Positions 1 to 9,443 are shown, numbered from the stretch's first letter. The stretch: 64,000 nt of DNA from Paenibacillus sp. FSL H8-0548 (GCF_038630985.1 NZ_CP152049.1:5662501-5726500), one strand, 5' to 3'. A program made the numbers and translations. The notes: generated by a model not told the origin, from the sequence alone.

Positions 1-383
1 GGCTCGGAAGAGATATCCAGCCTCATGATAAAGTCGGCTTCTCCTAGTGCAACAGACAGGCTGTCATCGACATCATGCTCCGTCAAGATGACGGCTTTAG
101 CGCCAGCTTTGTGGATCATGCCCACCCCCTGAGGCAGCCGGACGCCTTCATCGTTCCCGCCAGCATATTGAATGACCCAATTACAATCCTCCGAATGCCC
201 CTCCAATTCCTCGACACCCCGAACCCGTTTCATAACGATTTCATTTTCCTTATGGTGCTTGGAGAAGTATTCCTCCATCAGCCGGATCGCCTCACCATTC
301 TCCCAAGGTCCTTGACCAAGGAAGGCAATGCTCAGCTTCTCGGGGATAACCGCATCCTTGCCGTACAATGGTTTCTTCATCAT
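1..383 (-). CDS. Hypothetical protein, 3' end cut by window edge
   Basis: An open frame of 127 codons starts with ATGATGAAG at 383 and runs off the left end of the window. An AGGAGGAG ribosome binding site lies at 389-396. Its start overlaps the TGA of the upstream AraC-type sensor gene (380-382), so the two are probably co-transcribed and translationally coupled. The visible N-terminus begins MMKKPLYGKDAVIPEK, has no signal peptide and no membrane segment, and contains alternating strand-like and helix-like stretches such as LSIAFLGQGPW and AKAVILTEHDVDD, which could suit a Rossmann-like or TIM-type fold. I do not recognise the family. The coupling to a sugar-responsive regulator suggests a role in the same sugar system, but that is inference only. 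Confidence 0.6.
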   Translation of the reverse strand, partial: MMKKPLYGKDAVIPEKLSIAFLGQGPWENGEAIRLMEEYFSKHHKENEIVMKRVRGVEELEGHSEDCNWVIQYAGGNDEGVRLPQGVGMIHKAGAKAVILTEHDVDDSLSVALGEADFIMRLDISSE

Positions 384-2725
384 TCATTCTCCTCCTGTCT
401 GATCTGGCGCTGGTACTCGTCGCGGAATTCCACTGGTGTCTTGCCTGTCTCCTGCTTGAACACCTTGGCAAAGGACTGCGCCGACATGTAGCCGATCCGT
501 TGGGCGATATCTGCCACCTTCAAGCCGGACGACGCCAGCAGCTTCTTCGCGATGCGCATTCTTTCGAATTGAATATAGTTTTTGACCGTATCGCCCGTCT
601 CGTCCTTGAATAGCTTGCGGAGATGGGACGAGCTGATATAGAATTGCTCGCTGAGACGCTCCAGCGTCAAATCATCCGCGATATGGCCGGTTACATACGC
701 CTTGACCTCGTCGGTCAACTCTTTGTTCTTCGCACTGCGCTTATTCTCGAGATAAGCCAAAATCTGATCATATACCTTGCCTAGATAAACAACCATGCCG
801 CGCATCGTTTCCTCGTTAAGCAGGTCGACATGCTTCGCCTCGCCCATCAATGAACCCAGCTCAAAGTCGGAATCCATCTCGTAGATGCACTTCACAGACG
901 AGGAGAACAGCTGCAGGAAGAAACCCCGCACCACTTCCATATGCTCTGTCGCATGCTCCTGAATATATGCCTCGAAATCGGCGAAATGTGCGGCTACGGC
1001 GGCCGAGTCGCCCATCTTCAGTCCGCTCAGCAGCTTCTTCTCGATCGCGACGGGGTAAGCGATATGCTTGTCGCTTCGCTCCACGCTTTCATAGAGAATG
1101 ATGTTCCCGTTCTCCAGAATAAGTCTATGGTCAGCCGCGGCCGACGCTTCGTAGAAGCTCTTCGGAATGTTCGCGATCCCCTTGTAAGGAGAACTAATTC
1201 CTGCCGTGAAACTGAACGGATAACGTTCATGGATAGAAGCATGCACATTCTTGGCAACAGCATAAGCCAATTCCTTCACCTCAGAGGCAGCAAGAATCGC
1301 CGGATAGTTCATCACCCAGACCAGCTGGTTCGTCTCGGCCTCCACGATAAAGCTGTTCTCATGCAGCAGCAAATCGTTCTCCAGTGTATCCAAAATTCCA
1401 AGAAACAGCTCGTTACGTGCCTTCTCTGTATGCTCACCACAATACTTCCCATAGTCGTCCATAGAGAGCAACCCGGTCACCACATATCCCTCCGGGTCGA
1501 AGCGCAGACCATAATAAGTCAGCTTCTCCAGCGTGTTCGAGGCCTCATTCTCCGCCTCTGACAGCAGCGAAGCCAGAAATTTTTTCCGGCTGTATGCTTC
1601 ATATTCGCCCATCATCAGCTCCAGTCGACGATTCCGATCCAAAATACGGCTCACATTTCGTTCGATCTGCGTCACTTCCTTGAGAGATCCGCCCGGCTTG
1701 CCGCCTTCTTCCATTTCACTGTTTTTCAGCAACTGCAGCATCCGTTTGAGCGGATCGAAGATGCGCTTGGAGAACAGCAGCGACACCGCCAGTCCGAGCA
1801 AAATTACGAATACGCTTACAATAAGCGCTGTCCTTAACCAAATTTTAATTTTCGCCGTAATGACATCCATAGGAACGGTATAAATATACGTCCAGCCGTA
1901 CTTCTCTGAGCTGACGTAAGAAACCAGCGTTTCCGCACCATCGATTTCCTTCTCATAGGAATCCACAGGAACCTCAGCGGGGAACGACATATATTCCGAA
2001 GCATGGCGCACGTTCGCGCTTGTGCCTGCATTCTGCGTAATAACGTTGCCGGCGGCATCCGCAACAAGAATAACCGCGTCCGGGTTCGTTTTAATGGAAT
2101 CAATCACTTCCTGCAAGTAGAAGCCCTTAATGTTAATTACGACGTAAGCCATCGGCAGCGATGTATTATAGTAGATCGGAATCGCCTTCACCATCGTAAT
2201 TACAAAGCGGTTGTCCTCCGAACCTGCGGACAGCATGCGCGTGTTCACATCATTTGTGTCAACGGCTTTAGATGTAAGTTCCTCCGCAAACGTTCGGTCG
2301 TCGAAGTCTTCGATTGGAACAGGCCCTTGCCTGGATGAAAGCACAAATCGGTCGCGGTGGTAATAAATATAAGCGGATTCAATATAATCGTTGGTCGACA
2401 GCACATCGTCAAGACGGTTCTGAAGCTTCTGCAGCGTAATCATGTCCCCCCGGTAGTAATAATCCATATAGGAGGCATAGAATGAATCCAAAAATATATT
2501 GCCCATCGACTTGTCAACTTCAGACAGAACGAGCTCTTGCGCGTTGCGAAGCAGATTCAGAGAGTTGCTGTTGCTCGTAACGGCCTCCTCCTTCATGAAG
2601 GCGGAAGCGTAATAATAGAGCGAACCGCCGAGAAGGACGGTAACCAGAAAGGCTAATCCAACGAAATAAAGGAAGTATTCTGCAAAGTTGCTAGACAGGA
2701 ATTTCTCGTATTTCTTGGCCTTCAT
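380..2725 (-). CDS. Membrane-anchored AraC-family sensor/transcriptional regulator
   Basis: The protein has 781 residues. A first membrane helix (about residues 17-40, FLYFVGLAFLVTVLLGG) and a second (about 297-320, TALIVSVFVILLGLAVSLLF) enclose an extracytoplasmic sensor region of the Cache type. A HAMP-like linker, a degenerate cytoplasmic middle region and a C-terminal double helix-turn-helix of the AraC type follow (about 680-775, with ISSSHLRKLFKDETG and RIGYMSAQSFAKVFKQETG). This architecture is typical of single-polypeptide regulators beside Firmicute sugar ABC operons, which combine ligand sensing outside the cell with DNA binding inside. The ATG is preceded by GGGGGATCGCG. It lies 117 bp downstream of the binding-protein gene and overlaps the next gene by 4 bp, so it is likely in the importer operon and likely regulates it. 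The ligand is unknown. Confidence 0.88.
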   Translation of the reverse strand: MKAKKYEKFLSSNFAEYFLYFVGLAFLVTVLLGGSLYYYASAFMKEEAVTSNSNSLNLLRNAQELVLSEVDKSMGNIFLDSFYASYMDYYYRGDMITLQKLQNRLDDVLSTNDYIESAYIYYHRDRFVLSSRQGPVPIEDFDDRTFAEELTSKAVDTNDVNTRMLSAGSEDNRFVITMVKAIPIYYNTSLPMAYVVINIKGFYLQEVIDSIKTNPDAVILVADAAGNVITQNAGTSANVRHASEYMSFPAEVPVDSYEKEIDGAETLVSYVSSEKYGWTYIYTVPMDVITAKIKIWLRTALIVSVFVILLGLAVSLLFSKRIFDPLKRMLQLLKNSEMEEGGKPGGSLKEVTQIERNVSRILDRNRRLELMMGEYEAYSRKKFLASLLSEAENEASNTLEKLTYYGLRFDPEGYVVTGLLSMDDYGKYCGEHTEKARNELFLGILDTLENDLLLHENSFIVEAETNQLVWVMNYPAILAASEVKELAYAVAKNVHASIHERYPFSFTAGISSPYKGIANIPKSFYEASAAADHRLILENGNIILYESVERSDKHIAYPVAIEKKLLSGLKMGDSAAVAAHFADFEAYIQEHATEHMEVVRGFFLQLFSSSVKCIYEMDSDFELGSLMGEAKHVDLLNEETMRGMVVYLGKVYDQILAYLENKRSAKNKELTDEVKAYVTGHIADDLTLERLSEQFYISSSHLRKLFKDETGDTVKNYIQFERMRIAKKLLASSGLKVADIAQRIGYMSAQSFAKVFKQETGKTPVEFRDEYQRQIRQEENE

Positions 2726-2763
2726 CGCGATCCCCCGTCATAATGTCATGCGTGAACAGCGAA

Positions 2764-2796
2764 GCAGGATAGTAATGTAATCCATCGCTATCCTGC
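2764..2796. terminator. Intercistronic hairpin
   Basis: A 9-bp perfect inverted repeat, GCAGGATAG (2764-2772) and CTATCCTGC (2788-2796), lies between the solute-binding protein gene and the AraC-sensor gene. There is no T-run on the minus strand, so it is more likely a mRNA-stabilising or partial terminator hairpin, as is common after binding-protein genes. The same arms recur at 48047-48070. Confidence 0.45.
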
Positions 2797-2842
2797 CTGC
2801 TTGTTCTATTATAACCTATACGTATCTCCGTGTAATCGCGGA

Positions 2843-4423
2843 TTATACGCCGGCTTTGTAAGATGTTCCTTTGAGCTCGTTATACGCTTTTGTACGAGAT
2901 TCGTGGATCGCTTTACCACCTTTATTCTTCCAGTTGTCCACGTATTGATCCCAGTTGCTGAGCGACTCGACACCCGTCACGAACTTGATGAACATCTCGT
3001 CCTCATACTTCTCGAGGTCCGGTCCGTATGTCTTCTGGTCGTCCGTCATCGGCACCCCGAAGAAGACATCCTCGTATAGATTATATTCTCTTGCCGCATA
3101 GATGAAGCGATTGTTCTCCTGCTGAACCGGATCTGTGGAAGATTGTGCAATTTTATCCATTATGTCATTGCGGTTGATAATCTGAGCCAGCGGGTCCAGC
3201 CATTTCTCTTCCATCGCCTTGTTGCCAGCTTCGGTGCGGCCTTCCAGCACATCGTTATAATGCTCGCCCTTGATGCCGTAGTTCGCAAGCTCCCAGCCTT
3301 CATCCGTCGCCACGTAATCCAGAAACTTAATGGCTGCGACCGGATCCTTCGCCTTGGCGGAGATGTTGATTGTACCGTTAATGGAGCCACGCGATTCGAG
3401 GCCGCTTTGTCCGGTCGGCCCCACGATTGCGGGAACAATCGGATCCCAGACCATTGCCGGATTGATTTCATTCATTTTCAGGTTCACCTTAAGCACTTGC
3501 GGCGCGATGGACCACCATGCTGTGAACGTGCCTGCTTTGCTCTGAACGAGCTTCTGATTCGCTTGATCTCCCTTGATGATGAAGAGCTCGGGATCGATCA
3601 ACTTCTGATCCCACAGACCTTTGATATACGTAATGGCCTCCTTATATTCACTTGCGATCTGAGACGGATAGATCGTATCGTCCTTCAGATAGCTCTGGCG
3701 GATATTACCAGAGTCAAACGGCATGATACCGAACGCGCCGAAGATCATCGTAAAGTCGCCTTTCCAGTTGCCCGTCGCGCCTAAGCCGTAGGTGTCATCC
3801 TGACCGTTCTTATCCGGGTCATTCTTCGTGAATTGCTTCAGCACCTCTTCATATTGTTCCAGATTCGTCGGAGGCTGTAGTCCAAGCGTATCTAACCAAT
3901 CCTGACGTACAACCGGCACGATCTTGGCCGGCACGTTCACGTATGGAATAGCCAGTTGCTTGCCCTTATATTTCACCAAGTCCCACATATCTTTGGAAAT
4001 CAGCTTTTTCAAATTCGGAGCATGCTCCTCGATCAAATCAGTGACCTCCAGAAATAGGCCATTGTCCGCATACTTCTGGAACTCAAAATTGGGCAACTTG
4101 CTGATGTCCGGGATAGAGGCAGATGCCGCCATCAGATTATATTTGTTCATAATTTCGCCGGCTGGTATCATATTGACGTCCAAATCCGTGTTCGTCTGCC
4201 TCTCCAGCTCTACGATTGCAGGATTATCAGCCTTCCATACCCTTCCTCCATCCTGCTGCACAATACTCAGCTTAACTGGTGCAGCCGGTTTCTCTGTGCT
4301 TGGACTGTTTGTAGCCGACGAATTGCTGCCCCCGTTGCCGTTTCCGCCTGATGCACAGCCTGCCAGGATAGCGATGGCGCAGATAATGCTTGCCGTCTTT
4401 GCGAATGTCTTTCTGTTACTCAC
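2843..4423 (-). CDS. Family 1 extracellular solute-binding lipoprotein (LplA/YtcQ type)
   Basis: About 526 residues from a GTG at 4423, which is preceded by AGAGGGGA at good spacing. A longer ATG frame from 4447 is open but has no suitable ribosome binding site. The signal peptide ends in a lipobox LAGC followed by a Gly/Ser/Asn-rich linker, so the protein is a lipoprotein on the outer face of the membrane. The body resembles large CUT1 oligosaccharide-binding proteins (motifs DPDKNGQDDTYGLG and AIKFLDYVATDEGWELANYG). It captures an oligosaccharide for the two permeases encoded upstream (4542-6367). The substrate cannot be read from sequence; the neighbouring uronyl hydrolases suggest a pectin-derived oligosaccharide. 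Confidence 0.9.
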   Translation of the reverse strand: MSNRKTFAKTASIICAIAILAGCASGGNGNGGSNSSATNSPSTEKPAAPVKLSIVQQDGGRVWKADNPAIVELERQTNTDLDVNMIPAGEIMNKYNLMAASASIPDISKLPNFEFQKYADNGLFLEVTDLIEEHAPNLKKLISKDMWDLVKYKGKQLAIPYVNVPAKIVPVVRQDWLDTLGLQPPTNLEQYEEVLKQFTKNDPDKNGQDDTYGLGATGNWKGDFTMIFGAFGIMPFDSGNIRQSYLKDDTIYPSQIASEYKEAITYIKGLWDQKLIDPELFIIKGDQANQKLVQSKAGTFTAWWSIAPQVLKVNLKMNEINPAMVWDPIVPAIVGPTGQSGLESRGSINGTINISAKAKDPVAAIKFLDYVATDEGWELANYGIKGEHYNDVLEGRTEAGNKAMEEKWLDPLAQIINRNDIMDKIAQSSTDPVQQENNRFIYAAREYNLYEDVFFGVPMTDDQKTYGPDLEKYEDEMFIKFVTGVESLSNWDQYVDNWKNKGGKAIHESRTKAYNELKGTSYKAGV

Positions 4424-4541
4424 GAAACATTCCCCTCTCGCATTCATTTTATTATTATAACCCCGAAGGACTACAACCGGATATAAAGTGTGCCAAGCCT
4501 GTTACCGTACGAACCATAAACCCATGTATGAGCAGCGCCAG

Positions 4542-5411
4542 TTAACCCTTGACCGCTCCCACGATCATCCCCTGGACAAAATAACGCTGCAGGAACGGAT
4601 ACACGCTAATGATCGGCAACGAAGTCAGGATAACCGTCGCCGCACGCACGGTCTCAACCGGAGGCGGCAGCGCATCACCGTCGATCTCGCTGATGGCGCC
4701 TGAAGTGTACATCCTTCTTAGCAGCACCTGAAGCGTGGACAGCTTCTCATCGTTGATGTAGATAATGACATTAATATATTCGTTCCAGTGGCCGACGCCG
4801 TAGAACAGGGCAAGCGTAGCCATGATGGGCAGTGACAGGGGAAGCATAATCCGCCAGAGCACGCCGTATTCGGAGCTGCCATCGATCTTGGCCGATTCAC
4901 GCAGCTCCTTCGGAATCGATTGGAAGAAGTTGCGCATGAGGATAAGCAGCCATGCGCTGATCGCTCCCGGTAAAAGCAGTGCCCACACCGTGTTGACCAT
5001 TCCAAGCCCTTTAATAACCAGATAGGACGGAATGAGGCCGCCGCTGAAAAACATCGTGACCAGCACAAACATCATGAGCGGATTGCGGCCCGGCATATCC
5101 TTGACTGACAGGACGTAGGCGCCCAACGTGGTCATAATGAGGTTAATCGCTGTACCGACGACCGTAATGAAAATCGTCATCATGTAAGCGTCGGATAACC
5201 CTGCATGGCGGAATATATATCGGTATCCGTCTAGATTAATCGACTTCGGATACAGCATCATGCCGTTGCTCTTGACGACCTCGTCCATGCTAGACAAGGA
5301 CACGAAGAGCAGGTTCAGTATCGGATACAGCGTCGTGACGCTGAGCAGCAGTAAGAATATGAGAATAAGCACATCGACGATACCTTTTTTCTGCATGACT
5401 TCGTTCACCAC
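4542..5411 (-). CDS. Carbohydrate ABC transporter permease, LplC/YtcP type
   Basis: The 289-residue protein has about six membrane helices (for example VLILIFLLLLSVTTLYPILNL at the N-terminus) and the EAA-loop region typical of CUT1 permeases (ELRESAKIDGSSEYGVLWRIMLPLS, residues about 170-194). It ends with the common MIVGAVKG tail. Translation probably begins at GTG 5411 or the next GTG, inside the stop region of the upstream permease gene (stop codon at 5405-5407), so the two permeases are coupled. An internal ATG six codons later is an alternative start. With the partner permease it forms the membrane channel. No ATPase is encoded here, so it probably uses a shared MsmX-like ATPase encoded elsewhere. 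Confidence 0.9.
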   Translation of the reverse strand: MVNEVMQKKGIVDVLILIFLLLLSVTTLYPILNLLFVSLSSMDEVVKSNGMMLYPKSINLDGYRYIFRHAGLSDAYMMTIFITVVGTAINLIMTTLGAYVLSVKDMPGRNPLMMFVLVTMFFSGGLIPSYLVIKGLGMVNTVWALLLPGAISAWLLILMRNFFQSIPKELRESAKIDGSSEYGVLWRIMLPLSLPIMATLALFYGVGHWNEYINVIIYINDEKLSTLQVLLRRMYTSGAISEIDGDALPPPVETVRAATVILTSLPIISVYPFLQRYFVQGMIVGAVKG

Positions 5412-6367
5412 AAACCACCGTCCTCGTCAAGCTTTTTCGCAAGCCAGTTGGCAATCAATACGATCATGACAGCAATAATGGAGCGGAACAGACCGACAGC
5501 CGTTGCGTAGCTGAAGTTATTGGCCCCAAGTAAACCGACACGATACACGTAATAATCGATAACCTCCGCGACCGGAGATACCATCGGATTCATCATCACG
5601 ACAACTTGCTCGAAGCTGACGGAAAGGATGTTGCCGAGGGCCAGCAGCAGCATAATGCTGACGATGGTCTGAATCCCTGGAATGGTGACATACCACAATC
5701 TGTGCCAGCGACTCGCCCCATCAATGGAGGCCGCTTCATACAGATCGGTGTCGATACGGGTCAGCGCCGCCAAGTAGATGATTGCGCTCCAACCTATTTC
5801 CTTCCAGACCGAGCTTCCTACAAATATGCTGCGGAAGTACGATGGATCGCCGAGGAATGGAATCCGCTCTCCGCCGAAAGCACTTATAATGGAGTTAATG
5901 ATGCCGACGTCGGAGAGGAAGTTGTATGCAATCGCATACACGACGACCCACGACAGAAAATGCGGCAGATAGGATATCGTCTGGATGAGTCGCTTCACCT
6001 TCCTGAATCTCATCTCATAGACCAGCAAAGCGAACAAAATCGGCGCAGGAAAACCAAACAATAGCCGATAGAACGCAAGCAGAATCGTGTTTTTGAATAC
6101 GACCCAGAAATCGCCGTTCTGCAGGAACCGCTCGAAATGCTGCCAGCCCACCCATTGGCTTCCGAAAATTCCGTCCAGGAAATTGTAGTTTTTGAAGGCG
6201 ATGATCAACCCAGCCATCGGTGCATAGCTGAAAATCAGATAATACGCGAGCACCGGCAGAAACAGGATGTACAAAGGGACGAACGGCCTGAGCTTTGACC
6301 AGCCACGCCGCCGGCCCCGGCCCGTCGTCGCAAGGAGCTCGCCTTCTTGAACAGTAAGGGGTTTCAT
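5405..6367 (-). CDS. Carbohydrate ABC transporter permease, LplB/YteP type
   Basis: The 320-residue protein starts at ATG 6367 after AAGGAGAGAGACAAC. It has an N-terminal helix (FVPLYILFLPVLAYYLIFSYAP) followed by the MAGLIIAFKNYNF signature of the LplB family, then about five more helices. The EAA-like loop is YEAASIDGASRWHRLWYVTIPG (split across residues about 210-232). It is the first gene of the operon permease-permease-binding protein-AraC sensor. Its promoter region (6368-6654) is shared with a divergent AraC regulator and contains a nested palindrome. It is the partner of the LplC-type permease downstream. Confidence 0.9.
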   Translation of the reverse strand: MKPLTVQEGELLATTGRGRRRGWSKLRPFVPLYILFLPVLAYYLIFSYAPMAGLIIAFKNYNFLDGIFGSQWVGWQHFERFLQNGDFWVVFKNTILLAFYRLLFGFPAPILFALLVYEMRFRKVKRLIQTISYLPHFLSWVVVYAIAYNFLSDVGIINSIISAFGGERIPFLGDPSYFRSIFVGSSVWKEIGWSAIIYLAALTRIDTDLYEAASIDGASRWHRLWYVTIPGIQTIVSIMLLLALGNILSVSFEQVVVMMNPMVSPVAEVIDYYVYRVGLLGANNFSYATAVGLFRSIIAVMIVLIANWLAKKLDEDGGLW

Positions 6368-6493
6368 GTTGTCTCTCTCCTTCTTGCATAGATTAATTCG
6401 AAGCTGCTTGCATCTCTATGTTGCGTATGCGGTTTCGATGGTTTCATTATTGCATCTGCTTTCCCCCATTCGGTAGCTTCCGAATTGATTTTT

Positions 6494-6529
6494 CAGTTTG
6501 AAAACGCTTCACTTGAAGTGTTCAAACTG
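6494..6529. promoter_or_regulatory. Nested palindrome in divergent promoter region
   Basis: The arms CAGTTTGAA (6494-6502) and TTCAAACTG (6521-6529) form a perfect 9-bp inverted repeat. A smaller palindrome, CACTTGAAGTG, sits inside at 6510-6520. TGAAAACGCTTCA at 6499-6511 resembles a catabolite-response (cre) half but lacks one base. Lying between the importer operon (minus) and an AraC regulator (plus), it is a candidate operator. Function is inferred from position only. Confidence 0.4.
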
Positions 6530-6654
6530 ATTTTTTCGCTTCAAACCGATTTGATGCATGCGTTTGCAACTCAGATTTGATGCGATTTTCACTATTCGGG
6601 GAGGGAGCATGCTATGATGGAGCCAGCATTTCTGTATGAGCAAGGAGGGCTTTC

Positions 6655-7554
6655 ATGTCGAGCAAAGCAAACGGACGGCGACAACGATCCGCAACCGATG
6701 AATTTACGAACCTTTTCCTCGCCAATTATCCTATTCACTGCGAGTTACGCTCGGGGGCGCTTCACCAGAAACCCCTTCACCGCCATAACGGCTACGAAAT
6801 CTATCTATGCTTGGGCGGGAACGGTACCTATCTCGTCGAGGATAGACTGTATCCGTTGCATGCAGGCACACTGACCATCATTCCTCCCCATATACTGCAT
6901 CATCCCTTCTCGAAGCCGGGGACCGAATTACGGAGATGCGTTCTCGCCGTTAGCGAAGAGTACTTGGAGCTACTGACCGGAGCTTGTCCTTCTTCGTCCA
7001 GAGATATCACGGCTCTGCTCACCGGCGGCTCCGCGGGCAGCCACTATTTCTTGTCTGCCGCGCAACTAGAGCAAGCCCGTACGCTAACAGATTCGCTGGA
7101 GCGCGCCATGACATCAGAGAAGCTGCTGGGCGAGCTAAAAACGTTGACTCGCTTCGCGGAGCTGCTTCTGCTCATCGGCAGCTTGCGAGAAGCTCCGCTC
7201 TCGCAAGGGAATGGAGGCAGTGCAGACGAGCGGTTGATCGGAGACGTGATTGCCTATCTCGCCAGCTCCTATCGCGAGGAGCTTCGAATTGAAGATCTGT
7301 TGACCCGCTTTCCCGTATCCCGGTCGCGCCTGCTTCGCCTGTTCAAGGATACAACCGGCTATTCCATCATTCAGTTTCTAACCGAATATCGGATGAATAA
7401 GGCGAAATGCCTGCTCACGGATACCGACCTTCCCATATCCGAGGTAGCGGCGCAGGCGGGCTTCGGCGACCTGTCCCACTTCTTTCATTTGTTCCGCAGG
7501 ACGAACAGGCTTACGCCCAAGCAATATCGCGGGCAAGCACAGACACGGCAGTAG
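6655..7554 (+). CDS. AraC-family transcriptional regulator with N-terminal cupin domain
   Basis: The protein has 299 residues; ATG at 6655 is preceded by CAAGGAGGGC. The N-terminal half is a sugar-sensing cupin (HRHNGYEIYLCLGGNGTYLV and LHAGTLTIIPPHILH, residues about 43-82). The C-terminal 100 residues carry the two helix-turn-helix motifs (VSRSRLLRLFKDTTG and AQAGFGDLSHFFHLFRR). It is transcribed divergently from the importer operon starting at 6367, which it most likely controls together with the membrane AraC sensor at 380-2725. It converges on the 7731 gene across a strong bidirectional terminator. An earlier in-frame-looking ATG near 6614 is in another frame and is not used. Confidence 0.88.
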   Translation: MSSKANGRRQRSATDEFTNLFLANYPIHCELRSGALHQKPLHRHNGYEIYLCLGGNGTYLVEDRLYPLHAGTLTIIPPHILHHPFSKPGTELRRCVLAVSEEYLELLTGACPSSSRDITALLTGGSAGSHYFLSAAQLEQARTLTDSLERAMTSEKLLGELKTLTRFAELLLLIGSLREAPLSQGNGGSADERLIGDVIAYLASSYREELRIEDLLTRFPVSRSRLLRLFKDTTGYSIIQFLTEYRMNKAKCLLTDTDLPISEVAAQAGFGDLSHFFHLFRRTNRLTPKQYRGQAQTRQ

Positions 7555-7580
7555 ACAGGTGCGCCGCTTGTTCGACCTGA

Positions 7581-7637
7581 GAGGAAAATAGGCAACCATG
7601 CGGCGCAAACAGCGCAGCCCGGTTGCCTATTTTCCTC
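7581..7637. terminator. Bidirectional intrinsic terminator
   Basis: Perfect 17-bp arms, GAGGAAAATAGGCAACC (7581-7597) and its complement (7621-7637), lie between two convergent genes. The A/T-rich ends of the arms supply the tract for both directions. Confidence 0.8.
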
Positions 7638-7730
7638 TTCCACTCCGAACGGCGAAGAGCTATCGGATAGTACAGCTTGGAGACAGGAGTGAAATCGCGT
7701 AATGCTGAGTATGGGGATTTACCGATGAGC

Positions 7731-9443
7731 CTATAGCACTGATGATAAACGAATTTGCTTCTCCGGGATACGTACTTCATTGCTTCGGTAATGCTCCAGC
7801 GTCTGGCTCGGCACGACGGATAACGATACGGAGATGCATTCGCCTTGCGTCTCCAAAGCCGCCTCTACCCGATCACCCTTCTGCGAGATGGTGGCCTCGG
7901 GAAGGCGACCACCTCCGTCATGAATGCTGAGCTGGAACAGCCACGCCGCTTCCTTTACCTTATGAAAGTCGAACTCCTGCTCCTCTCCGGCATAAATGAC
8001 GTAGTCCAGATGCAGCTCATCGCCACCATCCTGCTTCCTACTGACTTGAATTTTCGGCTCACCGAAGTCGGAACGAGTAAGCAGCGGACGAATAGCCAGC
8101 GTCTCCTCCCCAAGCGGAAGAATTAATCTATTGCCATCCTCCAGGGTGGGCAGCGAAAGCTCTTCCGTCTCTCCCCCTACCGTGAACCGGATTCGCAGAT
8201 CGCTCGCGCGGAAGTGCCCGTCGATACGATCCAGATCGGAATGCCAAGCTCCGTTGTCCGTCAGCAGATTAAAGCCAAAGACGACGTCCGTCCGGACTTG
8301 AGCGCCCGCATACATGGCTGAGCAGAAGTCTGCTCCGTCCTTGAGGAACTGCAGCTGCACATAGACTGTCTTTCCTCCAACGTTCAACAAAGCGAGCAGG
8401 TTGCGACGCTGGTTCCACATGACGCCCTTGCTGAAGGTACCTAGCGACACACCCTCGTTCTGATACAGAGTCGCATATACCTGATAGCCCGCTTGCTCCT
8501 CCAGCAGAGTTGGCTCAGAGAAGCTTCGCGGCCCGCTCGAAGCAAACAATGGGCGATGCTTCTTCGGACAACGGATATTTTCACCAAATTCGAACGTCTC
8601 GTCCAGCAGCGCTTCCGCCAGAAATTGTCGATCACCCGGCTGCAGCAGCGTCGAGTAAGTCCGGCTATGCGGCCCGCTCCACTCCTCCGTGCCCGAATGG
8701 TAGTGCTCCCCCGCCATTTGCCATGCGAGATCCATTAATTCATCTGCATAGGCAACGGCCTCCTGCTGAGACGAATAAGCAAAGATGCTGTAAAGCTCCC
8801 TAATCGCGATTGGCGTGTAGCAAGGGCTGTTATATTCCGAGAACGTGCCGATGCCGAACGTAAAGTCGTAGAATCGTTTAAGACGGGCCAATCCGTAAAC
8901 ACGGAATTCCGCTTGACCCAGCAACTCGCCTCCTACTAGCGTCACGAACGCTCCCATGATTGCAATGTTCGTATAATGAGGTCCGACGTTCCGTCTGATG
9001 ATCGCGCGGCAGGCATGGGCAATCGCCTCACGAATGCTCTCCGCAATCTCCGGCTCCAGCTTGTTCCCGTGCTTAATCAACGTCAGAATCAGTCTTTTGC
9101 CGTGAAAATCAGCCATATTCCAATCTGGACAATCCATCTCGGGGAGCGGCTCCTCAAAGAAGTAAGACCATATCCCATACGTCTCCGATGCCGGATCACG
9201 ATCCTGCAGCGATACGACCAGTCGCAAGATGCGATTGGCTCTCTGAATACCCGCAGGCTCTCCCTCTTCCAACAGATGATAGGCATATCCGGAAGATGCT
9301 AGCAAACCATATACTTCCGGCGTCTTCTGGCTCTTGAGCGCCGTATGGTACGTCGCCGTTAGCGGTATGCGCACCAGATGCAGCTCCTCCTCGAACGCCT
9401 CTGTCTCCTTACGGATAAGCTCCAGCAGTTCCTCCCGATTCAT
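7731..9443 (-). CDS. Uncharacterised (alpha/alpha)-toroid plus beta-sandwich protein, candidate polysaccharide lyase/hydrolase
   Basis: The 570-residue protein starts at ATG 9443 after GAGAGGTC. It has no signal peptide, so it is cytoplasmic. The N-terminal 300 residues are alpha-helical repeats of the toroid type seen in heparinase II/III and related lyases. They carry the conspicuous motif GTFSEYNSPCYTPIAIREL (about residues 198-216) and EHYHSGTEEWSGPHSRTYS (about 247-265), with conserved-looking Asn, Tyr, His and Arg that could be catalytic. The C-terminal 250 residues look all-beta. It overlaps the upstream GH105 gene by 35 bp, which argues for one transcript and for action on the same intracellular uronic oligosaccharides. 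I cannot assign a CAZy family; lyase or hydrolase is inference from fold and neighbour. Confidence 0.7.
   Translation of the reverse strand: MNREELLELIRKETEAFEEELHLVRIPLTATYHTALKSQKTPEVYGLLASSGYAYHLLEEGEPAGIQRANRILRLVVSLQDRDPASETYGIWSYFFEEPLPEMDCPDWNMADFHGKRLILTLIKHGNKLEPEIAESIREAIAHACRAIIRRNVGPHYTNIAIMGAFVTLVGGELLGQAEFRVYGLARLKRFYDFTFGIGTFSEYNSPCYTPIAIRELYSIFAYSSQQEAVAYADELMDLAWQMAGEHYHSGTEEWSGPHSRTYSTLLQPGDRQFLAEALLDETFEFGENIRCPKKHRPLFASSGPRSFSEPTLLEEQAGYQVYATLYQNEGVSLGTFSKGVMWNQRRNLLALLNVGGKTVYVQLQFLKDGADFCSAMYAGAQVRTDVVFGFNLLTDNGAWHSDLDRIDGHFRASDLRIRFTVGGETEELSLPTLEDGNRLILPLGEETLAIRPLLTRSDFGEPKIQVSRKQDGGDELHLDYVIYAGEEQEFDFHKVKEAAWLFQLSIHDGGGRLPEATISQKGDRVEAALETQGECISVSLSVVPSQTLEHYRSNEVRIPEKQIRLSSVL

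Noticed and set aside
941..1561. 206-codon plus-strand frame
   Set aside because: Lies wholly antisense to the AraC-sensor gene, whose domains are clear.
3143..3784. 213-codon plus-strand frame inside the binding-protein gene
   Set aside because: Antisense shadow of a well-supported lipoprotein gene; no ribosome site and no family motifs.
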